From Candidatus Brevibacterium intestinavium (GTDB taxonomy: Bacteria; Actinomycetota; Actinomycetes; Actinomycetales; Brevibacteriaceae), in NCBI GenBank assembly GCA_019117545.1, contig DWZN01000222.1:1-47889 (forward strand): 47,889 nt of DNA. Reading direction: 5' to 3'. This document shows, piece by piece, positions 27,728-35,842 of this stretch. Below the pieces are notes generated by a model, which saw only the letters and a list, made by a program, of their open reading frames with translations, made no database searches and had not been told where the DNA came from. The stretch's first letter is position 1. Each line of letters starts with the position of its first letter. Position numbers and translations under genes: made by a program.

Positions 27728-29304
27728 AGGGGGATATTACCGTGCTTGCGGGCGGGAGCATCAACGTGCTTGTTCTTCAGCGCCCGCAGCGCCCGGACGA
27801 TCCTGTTGCGCGTCTCGCTGGGTTTGATGACGGCATCGATGTAGCCCTCTTCGGCGGCCAGGTACGGGTTGAGCAGAGCGTCCTCGTAGTCCTGGATGAG
27901 CTCGCTGCGCACGGCCTCGACGTCCTCACCGGCCTCCTCGGCGGCCTTGAGCCTGCGCCGGTAGACGATGTTCGCCGCACCTTGGGCACCCATGACCGCG
28001 ATCTGGGCGGAGGGCCAGGCGAGGTTGATATCGGCCCCGAGCTGCTTCGAGCCCATCACACAGTAGGCCCCGCCGTAGGCCTTGCGGGTGATGAGCGTGA
28101 CCAGGGGGACGGTGGCCTCACCATAGGCGTAGATGAGCTTGGCCCCGCGGCGGATGATGCCGCCGTACTCCTGATCGGTGCCGGGCAGGAACCCGGGCAC
28201 GTCGACGAAGGTGAGGATCGGGATGTTGAAGGCATCGCAGAGGCGGACGAACCGGGCCGCCTTCTCGGAGGCGTCGATGTCGAGGGTGCCTGCCAGCTGC
28301 ATCGGCTGGTTGGCGATGATGCCGACGCTGGCTCCCTCGACCCGGCCGAAGCCGGTGACGACGTTCGGGGCGAACAGCTCGGAGACCTGGAGGAACTCGC
28401 CGTCATCGAGCACGGCGGTGACCACGTCGAGGATGTCGTAGGGCTGCGAGGGCGAATCGGGCATGAGAGCATCGAGAGCCTCGTCCTCGGCGGTCGGGGT
28501 CAGATCGGACTCGAACTCATCGGCATCGGCCGGATCGAGATTGTTCTGCGGCAGGAACGAGAGCAGATCGCGCACATAGTTCAGTGCGTCCTCCTCGTCG
28601 CTGGCCAGGTAGTGGGCGTTGCCGGAGACGGTGTTGTTCGTTCGGCCGCCGCCGAGCTCCTCGTGGCCGACCGACTCACCGGTGACGGTCTTGATGACGT
28701 CCGGGCCGGTGATGTACATGTGGCTGATCTGGTCGACCATGATCGTGACATCGGTCAGGGCGGGGGAGTAGACGGCTCCGCCGGCCGAGGGGCCCATGAT
28801 CAGCGAGATCTGCGGGATGACGCCGGAGGAGGCGACGTTGAGGCGGAAGATCTCGGCGAACAGGGCGATCGATCCCACGCCCTCCTGGATCCGCGCTCCG
28901 CCGGAATCGTTGATGCCGATGATCGGGCAGCCGAGCTTGAGCGCGAGCTTCTGGACCTTGACGATCTTGCGCCCGTTCGCCTCGGCGAGCGATCCGCCCA
29001 GCACCGTGAAGTCGTGGCCGAAGACCGCGACGGTCTTGCCGTCGATCGTGCCCAGACCGCAGACGACACCATCGCCGTCGGGACGGTTGTTCTCCATCCC
29101 GAACTGGTGGTTGTGGTGGCGGGCGAATTCGTCGATCTCCTGGAAGGAATCGGCATCGAGGAGAGCGGTGATGCGCTCACGGGCGGTCTGCTTGCCGCGC
29201 TTGTGCTGATTGTCCACCGAGCGCTGATTGCCGGTGTGGGCAGCGTCCCGACGCTGGGTGAAGTGCTCGATGCGCTCGGCTGTGGTCCGTGGGGTATCCG
29301 TCAT
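27724..29304 (-). CDS. accD: Acyl-CoA carboxylase beta subunit (carboxyltransferase)
   Basis: 526-aa carboxyltransferase that moves CO2 from carboxybiotin to acetyl- or propionyl-CoA for malonyl- or methylmalonyl-CoA synthesis. The N-terminal half has [47 protein letters not shown] and [18 protein letters not shown]. The first oxyanion loop is [16 protein letters not shown]. The C-terminal half has [24 protein letters not shown] and [18 protein letters not shown] as the second. The residue after GGAY, a reported substrate-selectivity position, is Cys, as I recall for AccD5. The ATG at 29304 follows GGAGGT; the longer frame to 29352 enters the birA promoter. The biotinylated alpha subunit is not in the window. 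Confidence 0.95.
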   Translation of the reverse strand: MTDTPRTTAERIEHFTQRRDAAHTGNQRSVDNQHKRGKQTARERITALLDADSFQEIDEFARHHNHQFGMENNRPDGDGVVCGLGTIDGKTVAVFGHDFTVLGGSLAEANGRKIVKVQKLALKLGCPIIGINDSGGARIQEGVGSIALFAEIFRLNVASSGVIPQISLIMGPSAGGAVYSPALTDVTIMVDQISHMYITGPDVIKTVTGESVGHEELGGGRTNNTVSGNAHYLASDEEDALNYVRDLLSFLPQNNLDPADADEFESDLTPTAEDEALDALMPDSPSQPYDILDVVTAVLDDGEFLQVSELFAPNVVTGFGRVEGASVGIIANQPMQLAGTLDIDASEKAARFVRLCDAFNIPILTFVDVPGFLPGTDQEYGGIIRRGAKLIYAYGEATVPLVTLITRKAYGGAYCVMGSKQLGADINLAWPSAQIAVMGAQGAANIVYRRRLKAAEEAGEDVEAVRSELIQDYEDALLNPYLAAEEGYIDAVIKPSETRNRIVRALRALKNKHVDAPARKHGNIPL

Positions 29305-29359
29305 ACCTCCACAATAACGACGCGAACGCCGATCATTGTGCACTCCCACCAAAAGAATC

Positions 29360-29365
29360 TAAAGT
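29360..29365 (+). promoter_or_regulatory. Candidate -10 element for leaderless birA
   Basis: TAAAGT lies six bases before the GTG at 29372, and no Shine-Dalgarno is visible between them. The 67-base accD-birA spacer must also hold the accD promoter on the other strand. Confidence 0.4.
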
Positions 29366-29371
29366 GGACTG

Positions 29372-30247
29372 GTGAACAGCCAACACAATCCTCTTCTCGT
29401 CGACGCCGACTCCGTCCTCCGCGCTGCCGCGGACCGCGGACTTTCACTTCCGGGGCTGATCTGGGACGATACCTGCTCTTCCACGAATGACGAGCTGGCG
29501 CGTCTGGTGCGTGACGGTGGCGCCGGCGCTGAGCAGCCGGCCGAATTCACCATCCGCGGCACCGACTTCCAGAACTCCGGGCACGGTCGCCTTGGCCGGA
29601 CCTGGACGGTCCCGGCCAGGCGGTCGCTGACCTGGTCGATTCTGCTCACGCCCCCGGCCGGATTCTCGCAGTGGGGGTGGATTCCGCTCATCGCCGGTGA
29701 GGCCGTTCGCGCCGCCGTCGCCGAGGCGGGAGTGCCCGCCGTGATCAAATGGCCCAATGATGTGCTCACCGAGGACGGGAAGAAGCTGTGCGGGATCCTG
29801 GCCCGGATCGAATCGGGTGCCGGCGGCGTTCGCGTCGTGTTGGGGATGGGGCTGAATACACGCCTGGAGCCTGCTGATCTGCCGCGGGCCGATGCGAGCT
29901 CTCTGGCCATCGAGACCGGCCTCGACGGTTCAGAAATTGATCATGAAGCGTTGTTAGTCTCAATCCTGAGCACATTGATCCCTTGCTACAGAGAGCTGAC
30001 CGACTATGGCGACGAGGATTTCCGGGACAGTCCCACGGCGCAGAGAGTGCGTGAGCACATGGTGACGCTCGGGACGAAGGTCAGGGTGGTCAGGCCCGAC
30101 GGTTCGGAACTCATCGGCATCGCCACGGGTCTCGACCACGGTGCGGACCTGATCATCGACGACCGCGTCTCGGTCAGTGCCGGCGATGTGCATCATCTGC
30201 GCCCGGTCTCGGTGTCGACCGATCCCGACCGGGGTGAGAGTCGATGA
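29372..30247 (+). CDS. birA: Biotin-[acetyl-CoA-carboxylase] ligase
   Basis: 291-aa biotin protein ligase that adenylates biotin and attaches it to the carboxylase biotin domain. Motifs present are DDTCSSTNDEL, GRLGRTWTVPARRSLTWSILL (biotinyl-AMP loop, here GHGRLGRTW), VIKWPNDVLTEDGKKLCGILAR and VLGMGLNTR. The C-terminal SH3-like domain is LGTKVRVVRPDGSELIGIATGLD. There is no N-terminal helix-turn-helix, so it is a monofunctional ligase and not a repressor. It is divergent from accD, its functional partner, and overlaps the downstream cyclase by four bases (ATGA). Confidence 0.95.
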   Translation: MNSQHNPLLVDADSVLRAAADRGLSLPGLIWDDTCSSTNDELARLVRDGGAGAEQPAEFTIRGTDFQNSGHGRLGRTWTVPARRSLTWSILLTPPAGFSQWGWIPLIAGEAVRAAVAEAGVPAVIKWPNDVLTEDGKKLCGILARIESGAGGVRVVLGMGLNTRLEPADLPRADASSLAIETGLDGSEIDHEALLVSILSTLIPCYRELTDYGDEDFRDSPTAQRVREHMVTLGTKVRVVRPDGSELIGIATGLDHGADLIIDDRVSVSAGDVHHLRPVSVSTDPDRGESR

Positions 30248-31974
30248 CGCCGGTGTCCGATTTCACCGCCGGATTCGACATCGTCGACCCCGAGCGTCTC
30301 GGTTCCGCCGAAGTCGGTGAGCACGATCGCGAGACCCCGACGCGGTCCGATGACGACTCGGATTCCCGGGACGCTGGGACTGCGCAGAGGCCCCCGCAGC
30401 AGGACACTTCGCAACAGGACACTTCGCAACAGGACACTTCGCAGAACACGGAGCCGCGGAACGTCGCCGGAGACCGTTCGCGCACCGATTCGACGAACAG
30501 CGCCGAGGCCGACGGCCGCCCCGCGGATGCTGAGCCGGACGCTGAGCCGGACGATGCTGAAGCAGAGGCCCCCGCAGCAGACGCCTCCGCCGATGCGGAC
30601 CCGGTGTCGGGACCGAATTCTCTGCCCGTGATCACCGAGGACCGGCTGCAGGCGCATGCCGCGGCTGCCTCCTCGACCCCGGGCGCAGCGCCCACGGACT
30701 CGGTGCCCGGCATCGAACACGGCGACGACGACCTGGTGCGCGAACTCGACGGCGCGCCCCCGCGGACCGGCGACGGGGATGCCGCGGCCGCACCGGTCGA
30801 CGGGACCGACTTCTTCGGCGGGCTGTACGAGGACCCCCGCACCGGGGCGATGCAGTCCGTGGCGGACAGCGATGAGGACGAGACCACAGGCGATGACGGC
30901 CCGGACTTCGACGACACGATCTACGAGACCCGCACGGCCGCCGAGCGCCTCGAGGAGATCCTGCTCGACGGCAAACGTGTCCTCGATCGTCGTGAGGCCG
31001 CGAAGCTCGGCGGGATCTCGACCGTGTCGGCGCGCAAGATGTGGCGTGCGCTGGGCATGTCGCAGACGAATGAGAACGACAAGGCCTACACCGTCAGCGA
31101 CGCCCACGCCCTGAGGATGTGGGCGAAGCCCGTGGCCGACGGCCTCATCGATCAGGACACGGCGCTGTCGCTGGCCCGTGCCATCGGCCAGACCACCGAC
31201 CGGCTCGTCGTCTGGCAGATGGAGACACTCGTCGAATTCCTCACCGAGGAGAAGGGCCTGTCCGATCCCGAGGCCCGTCGGGACGCCCTCCAGGTCGTCG
31301 AGGACATGATCGACCCCCTGCAGAAGATGCTCACGTATTCGTGGCGGCGCAACCTCGCCGAGGTGATGGGCCGCCTCAACGTCAACGTCTCCGATGGTCT
31401 GGCCATGGACAACCGGCAGGGCTGGTACGACTCCTCGATGCCGCTGGCCCGGGCGGTCGGCTTCATCGACCTCGTGTCCTTCACCCGGCTGTCGCAGCAG
31501 ATGGAGCCCAGGCAGCTGGCGAACATGGTCCAGGAGTTCCAGGGCATGGCCTACAACATCGTCGCCACCGGCGGCGGCCGGGTCATCAAGACCGTCGGCG
31601 ACGAAGTGTTCTTTGCCGCCTCCACCCCTCTGGCCGGGGCCGAGATCGCCATGACTCTCATGGAGCGCGTCACCGCCGCCGAGGGTCTGCCGCAGGCGCG
31701 CGTCGGATTCGTCTGGGGCCGAGTCCTCTCACGCTTGGGCGACATCTTCGGTTCGAGCGTCAACCTCGCAGCGCGGCTGACCGCGGTCGCCGATCCGGGA
31801 ACCATCTTCACCGACGAGGAGACAGCACGCGTGCTCTCGGCTTCGGACGACTACGTCTTCGAACCCCGCGAGTCGATCTCGCTGCACGGACTCGGTGAGA
31901 CCGCGGTCGGCGAGATGAAGCGCGGCACCGCCGCCCGGATGCGCCTCGACCTCGACGACGAAGGCGAGTCCTGA
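30244..31974 (+). CDS. Class III adenylyl cyclase, Rv1264-type, with long acidic N-terminus
   Basis: 576-aa protein predicted to make cAMP. Residues 1-230 are acidic, Pro/Gln/Ser-rich and disordered, including a triplicated QQDTS unit. Residues ~233-400 form a helical domain (RLEEILLDGKRVLDRREAAKLGGIS, WRALGMSQTNENDKAYTVSDAHALR) resembling the autoinhibitory pH-sensing domain of Mycobacterium Rv1264. The catalytic domain has all six key residues: metal-binding Asp409 (GFIDLVSFT) and Asp453 (KTVGDEVFF), adenine-selecting Lys449 and Asp500 (LGDIFG), and transition-state Asn507 and Arg511 (SSVNLAARL). No membrane helix is present. It is translationally coupled to birA, so cyclase and biotin ligase levels should rise together. 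Confidence 0.9.
   Translation: MTPVSDFTAGFDIVDPERLGSAEVGEHDRETPTRSDDDSDSRDAGTAQRPPQQDTSQQDTSQQDTSQNTEPRNVAGDRSRTDSTNSAEADGRPADAEPDAEPDDAEAEAPAADASADADPVSGPNSLPVITEDRLQAHAAAASSTPGAAPTDSVPGIEHGDDDLVRELDGAPPRTGDGDAAAAPVDGTDFFGGLYEDPRTGAMQSVADSDEDETTGDDGPDFDDTIYETRTAAERLEEILLDGKRVLDRREAAKLGGISTVSARKMWRALGMSQTNENDKAYTVSDAHALRMWAKPVADGLIDQDTALSLARAIGQTTDRLVVWQMETLVEFLTEEKGLSDPEARRDALQVVEDMIDPLQKMLTYSWRRNLAEVMGRLNVNVSDGLAMDNRQGWYDSSMPLARAVGFIDLVSFTRLSQQMEPRQLANMVQEFQGMAYNIVATGGGRVIKTVGDEVFFAASTPLAGAEIAMTLMERVTAAEGLPQARVGFVWGRVLSRLGDIFGSSVNLAARLTAVADPGTIFTDEETARVLSASDDYVFEPRESISLHGLGETAVGEMKRGTAARMRLDLDDEGES
30400..30444 (+). repeat. Three tandem 15-bp repeats within the cyclase gene
   Basis: The unit CAGGACACTTCGCAA occurs three times in a row (30400-30414, 30415-30429, 30430-30444); the last differs at its final base. 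It encodes QDTSQ repeats in the disordered region. In-frame copy-number change would be tolerated. Confidence 0.9.
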
Positions 31975-32042
31975 GGCACATCCGCTCCCCACGCGGGAAC
32001 GACCCCGGGCGGCAATGAGCCGATGCGGGGACGCCGTCTCCG

Positions 32043-34814
32043 TCAGAACAGGGCCGAGCCGTCGTTCCCATCGTCGTCATCGTCGTCATGGGAGACGATG
32101 ACGGCGTCCTCGGTGTCGAACTTCGCCCGGGCGATCTCGTCCTTCGCATCGTCGAGGTCGAGCTCGAGTTCATCGACACTCGTCGCCAGTCCCTGCTGGC
32201 CGCGCTTCTTCGCTCCCGCTGACTTCTTTCCAGCGGACTTCGCCTTCCCACCGCGCGCGGCTGGGCCCGCCTCGGCGCTCGCCCCTCCGGCCTCGGCCGC
32301 CGGATCCTCTGCCTCGCCCGCCCCGTCAGCGGAGGATGCGTCGATGGATTCGGCTCCGCCGAGGCGGGGCAGAGTGCCGATGACGTCGATCTTCGATTCC
32401 AGCGGGGAACCGCTGCCATCGCGTCGGCTCATTTCCGTCGGCAGCGACCTGGCCCCGCCGCCGGAGGCGGCCGCCTGCGGGGAGTCGCCGACCCACGCCA
32501 GCGACAGCTCGGTCTCGCCCTTGAGGAACTTGTGCGCACGCACCCCCGAGGTGGCCCTGCCCTTGGTCGGGAACTCGGAGAACTCACTGACCTTGATCGA
32601 CGACGACGGTGCGCCGTAGAAGTTCTCCCCGGTGGCGATGGTGACCACGGCGAAGCTGCCGAGTTCGGCATCGGCGTCGCCGTCCTCATCGGTCTTCGCC
32701 GCCTTCGGTGTCATGCCGAAGAAGATCACCTGCGCCTCGGCCGCGACCTTGATGCCTGCCACCCCCGAGGCGTTCCATCCCTGCGCCCGCAGTCCTGCGG
32801 CGTCGAAGGCCAGCAGCTGGGCGTTCGAGGTCACGAACACGGCCAGGGAGTCGTCGATGTCCTGCGGCTGTGCGAGGCCGACGACGGAGTCCTTGCCCTT
32901 GAGGGTGATGACATCCCATTCGCTCTTGTTCGGCCGCCCCGACACGGACACCCGTTTGACCACGCCCTGGGCCGTGCCGACGACGAACTCCTGGTCGAGG
33001 TCGATGAGACCGAGGATCTTCTCGTTCTTCTCCAGCGCCGCGTATTCGGTGATCTTGACTCCGCCGGCGACGTTCGGTCGGGTCGCGGCCGGGGGCAGGG
33101 CGGGCAGGTCGACGACGTCGACCATGTGCACTCGCCCGGCGGTGGTCACGGCTCCCACCTTGCCCTGGGTCGTGGTGACGATCTCCGAGCGCAGAGCATC
33201 ATGGCTCGAGCGCCGGCCGTCGCGTGCCAGCGGAGCGGCATCCGAGGTTCGGGCGATGCGCCCGGACGTCGACAGCAGCACCCGGCAGGGGGAGTCGGCG
33301 ATCCTGAGGTTCGTCGGCGCCTTCTTGCCCTTGGCGCTCAGCTCCTTCATCGATCCTTCGATGAGCACGGTGCGCCTCGGCGAGCCGATGATCTCTGCGG
33401 TCGTCTCGAGTTCGGTGGCGACGAGTTCGCGCAGCTTCGCCTCATCGGCGAGCAGCGATTCCAGGTAGTCGATCCTCTTCCTCAGCTCGTCGCGTTCGGC
33501 TTCGAGCTCGAGGCGGGAGAACTTCGTGAGTCGACGCAGCTGCAGGTCGAGGATGTAGGTGGCCTGCAGCTCGGAGAGGTCGAAGACCTCCATCAGACGC
33601 GTCCTGGCGCTGGCGGCATCCTCGGAGGAGCGGATGAGCTGGATGACCTCGTCGATGTCGAGGATCGCGATGAGCAGACCCTCGACGAGGTGGAGCCGGT
33701 CCTTGGCCTTGCGCAGCTGGAACACCGTGCGACGGCGGACGACGTCGATGCGGTGGGTGAGGTAGACCATGAGCAGGTCGCGCAGGCCCAGCGTCGAGGG
33801 CTGTCCGTCGACGAGGCAGACGTTGTTGATGCCGAAGGACTCCTCCAAGGGGGTCTGGCGGTAGAGCTCGGCCAGCACCGCCTCGGGGTTGAATCCGTTC
33901 TTGATTCCGATGACCAGGCGCATTCCGTTCTTGCGGTCGGAATAGTCATCGATCGAGGCGATGCCGGTCAGTTTTTTCGCCGCCACGGCGTCCTTGACCT
34001 TCGACACGACCTTCTCCGGGCCGACGAGGTAGGGCAGCTCGGTGACGACGATGCCCTTGCGGCGGGCGCTGATGTTCTCGAACGACACGGTCGCCCTGGT
34101 GCGGAAGGTTCCGCGTCCGGTCTCATAGGCCTCGCGCACACCGTCGAGGCCGATGATCCGACCGCCCGTGGGCAGATCGGGCCCGGGAATGAAGCGCATG
34201 AGTTCGGCCAGACCGGCGTCCGGGTTGCGGATGAGATGCGCGCAGGCGGCGATGACCTCACCGGGATTGTGCGGGGCCATGTTCGTGGCCATGCCCACGG
34301 CGATGCCCGATGCGCCGTTGATGAGCAGATTCGGGAAGGCGCTCGGCAGCACCTCGGGCTGGGTCAGCGTGTTGTCATAATTGCCGACGAAGTCGACGAC
34401 GTCTTCGTCGAGTCCGGCGATCATCTGCATCGACGCGGTCGTCAGTCGGGCCTCGGTGTAGCGCGGGGCCGCGGGACCGTCGTCGAGGGAACCGAAATTG
34501 CCGTGGCCGTCGACCAGGGGCACCCGCATGATGAAGTCCTGGCTCAGACGCACCAGCGCGTCGTAGATCGCCGAGTCGCCGTGCGGGTGGAGTTTGCCCA
34601 TGACGTCGCCGACGATGCGGGAGGACTTCACATGGCCGCGCTCCGGGCGCAGTCCCATATCGCCCATCTGGTAGACGATGCGTCGCTGCACCGGTTTGAG
34701 GCCGTCACGGGCATCGGGAAGTGCGCGTGAGTAGATGACCGAATACGCATACTCGAGGTACGAGCTCTCCATCTCTGAGGAGACGTCGACATCGATGACT
34801 CTGCCTTCGGGCAT
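32043..34814 (-). CDS. parC: DNA topoisomerase IV subunit A
   Basis: 923-aa type IIA topoisomerase A subunit, which cleaves and rejoins DNA with the ParE ATPase. The breakage-reunion domain has [32 protein letters not shown] and catalytic Tyr119 in APRYTEARL. Ser81 and Asp85 occupy the quinolone-resistance positions in wild-type form. [21 protein letters not shown] and a coiled-coil helix pair follow, then a beta-pinwheel C-terminal domain (~500-800) and a ~110-residue low-complexity tail ending in six Asp residues and GSALF. I did not see the GyrA-box QRRGGKG, favouring ParC over GyrA. The start at 34814 follows AAAGGAG; the frame to 34889 is unlikely. No parE is in the window. Confidence 0.92.
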   Translation of the reverse strand: MPEGRVIDVDVSSEMESSYLEYAYSVIYSRALPDARDGLKPVQRRIVYQMGDMGLRPERGHVKSSRIVGDVMGKLHPHGDSAIYDALVRLSQDFIMRVPLVDGHGNFGSLDDGPAAPRYTEARLTTASMQMIAGLDEDVVDFVGNYDNTLTQPEVLPSAFPNLLINGASGIAVGMATNMAPHNPGEVIAACAHLIRNPDAGLAELMRFIPGPDLPTGGRIIGLDGVREAYETGRGTFRTRATVSFENISARRKGIVVTELPYLVGPEKVVSKVKDAVAAKKLTGIASIDDYSDRKNGMRLVIGIKNGFNPEAVLAELYRQTPLEESFGINNVCLVDGQPSTLGLRDLLMVYLTHRIDVVRRRTVFQLRKAKDRLHLVEGLLIAILDIDEVIQLIRSSEDAASARTRLMEVFDLSELQATYILDLQLRRLTKFSRLELEAERDELRKRIDYLESLLADEAKLRELVATELETTAEIIGSPRRTVLIEGSMKELSAKGKKAPTNLRIADSPCRVLLSTSGRIARTSDAAPLARDGRRSSHDALRSEIVTTTQGKVGAVTTAGRVHMVDVVDLPALPPAATRPNVAGGVKITEYAALEKNEKILGLIDLDQEFVVGTAQGVVKRVSVSGRPNKSEWDVITLKGKDSVVGLAQPQDIDDSLAVFVTSNAQLLAFDAAGLRAQGWNASGVAGIKVAAEAQVIFFGMTPKAAKTDEDGDADAELGSFAVVTIATGENFYGAPSSSIKVSEFSEFPTKGRATSGVRAHKFLKGETELSLAWVGDSPQAAASGGGARSLPTEMSRRDGSGSPLESKIDVIGTLPRLGGAESIDASSADGAGEAEDPAAEAGGASAEAGPAARGGKAKSAGKKSAGAKKRGQQGLATSVDELELDLDDAKDEIARAKFDTEDAVIVSHDDDDDDGNDGSALF

Positions 34815-34895
34815 GGAACTCCTTTGACGCACGAACTGTTCGATTCCCTGGCTCGCCCGCACCACGCGCATGCCAGTGCGGGAGGGCACCCGTCG

Positions 34896-34901
34896 ATTCT
34901 A
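34896..34901 (-). promoter_or_regulatory. Candidate -10 element for parC
   Basis: On the minus strand TAGAAT occurs about 80 bases before the parC start, in the 145-base gap after the TetR gene. No convincing -35 box is seen at the usual distance. Confidence 0.35.
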
Positions 34902-34959
34902 GCGTTCGATTCGGAGTCTCCGCCTCAATCGGGCGTCATCGGCTGAGTCGTGTCGGGAC

Positions 34960-35514
34960 TCAGGCTGATGCGCGGACGTTGTCCAGCCACGAGAAGAACT
35001 CCCTGAGGTAGGTCTCGACGTTGGCCCGATCGGCGGTGCCGGAGACGAGCTCGCTGAACATCATGCCGGCGACAGAACTGTTGATGTGGCGGGCGCAGTC
35101 GGCATCGACCCCCGCTAAGCGCATGATGAAGTCGTGGATCGCTCGGACGTTCTTCTCCTTGGCGATGACGGCCTCGGGCGGCAGAGCCGGGTCGAGGCTG
35201 AGCATCATCATCGTGTAGAACCGGTTGCGGTCCGTGGTCAGCCAGTTCATGCAGAAGTCGATGGCGACCTCGAGGGAATCGGCGCCCGGGGCGCGCACGA
35301 GTTCGGGTATGCGTTCGAGCTGCTGGGAGTTCAGTTCGCCGATGCGCTCCATGATGCCGGTGATCAGGGCGTCACGGGTGCGGTAGACATTCGACGTCGA
35401 ACCCACCGGCAGTTCGGCCAGTGCATCGACTGCCCGGTGGGTGAGCCCGCGGACTCCTTGTTCGGCGACTACTGCGATCGCGGAATCGGTGACGACGTCT
35501 CTGCGCGAAATCAT
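34960..35514 (-). CDS. TetR-like transcriptional regulator
   Basis: 184-aa regulator. The N-terminal helix-turn-helix is a divergent TetR type: RRDVVTDSAIAVVAEQGVRGLTHRAVDALAELPVGSTSNVYRTRDALI, where the third helix reads PVGSTSNVYRTRDAL instead of the usual GVSxGTLYYHFxSKEEL. The helical ligand domain (about 75-180) has no recognised signature. It is upstream of parC on the same strand but separated by 145 bases, and no obvious target gene is adjacent. A weak dyad in the AT-richer spacer upstream (CACGAA at 35625, TTCGTG at 35641) might be its site. Confidence 0.85.
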   Translation of the reverse strand: MISRRDVVTDSAIAVVAEQGVRGLTHRAVDALAELPVGSTSNVYRTRDALITGIMERIGELNSQQLERIPELVRAPGADSLEVAIDFCMNWLTTDRNRFYTMMMLSLDPALPPEAVIAKEKNVRAIHDFIMRLAGVDADCARHINSSVAGMMFSELVSGTADRANVETYLREFFSWLDNVRASA

Positions 35515-35842
35515 GACTGTGAGGCCTCGCTCTCATGGGACACCCGCGGGTCGCAGGTGCCGTGGACAATGGGTGGCCGGTGTCGGCCACAGACAACGGC
35601 CGTGTGAACGACCACTCAGTAAAACACGAATTCATAACTTTTCGTGCCGAACGGATACAGACACTACCCGTCAAGTCTGCGAATTGGTATAGGACTCGCC
35701 AATCTGACAGTCGGTTCCCAATATTCGGGGCTCGTCCTCGGCAGGCACTGATTTGCCGTTCAGCTTCTCACATCCTGACGACGGTGTGGAAACGCGAGAC
35801 AGACGGGCCGCGAACGCGGAATCGACACCAGGGGCAACAGCC
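35515..35842. other. AT-richer intergenic spacer, no gene recognised
   Basis: This 328-base gap separates two minus-strand genes. The part from about 35610 to 35780 is clearly richer in A and T than its surroundings. It carries a dyad of CACGAA (35625-35630) and TTCGTG (35641-35646). No frame in either direction gives a recognisable protein. It may hold the TetR promoter or eroded remains of a gene. Confidence 0.4.

Noticed and set aside
30400..30444. Tandem repeats as a CRISPR or regulatory array
   Set aside because: The units are 15 bases, directly adjacent, in frame and without spacers; they simply encode a peptide repeat.
32043..32060. GSALF end of ParC as a second clamp-binding motif
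   Set aside because: It lacks the initial Gln and follows a run of Asp residues, so the resemblance to QxxLF is too weak.
32532..34730. 732-residue plus-strand open frame inside parC
   Set aside because: It lies wholly opposite a clear topoisomerase coding frame and its product has no recognisable domain.
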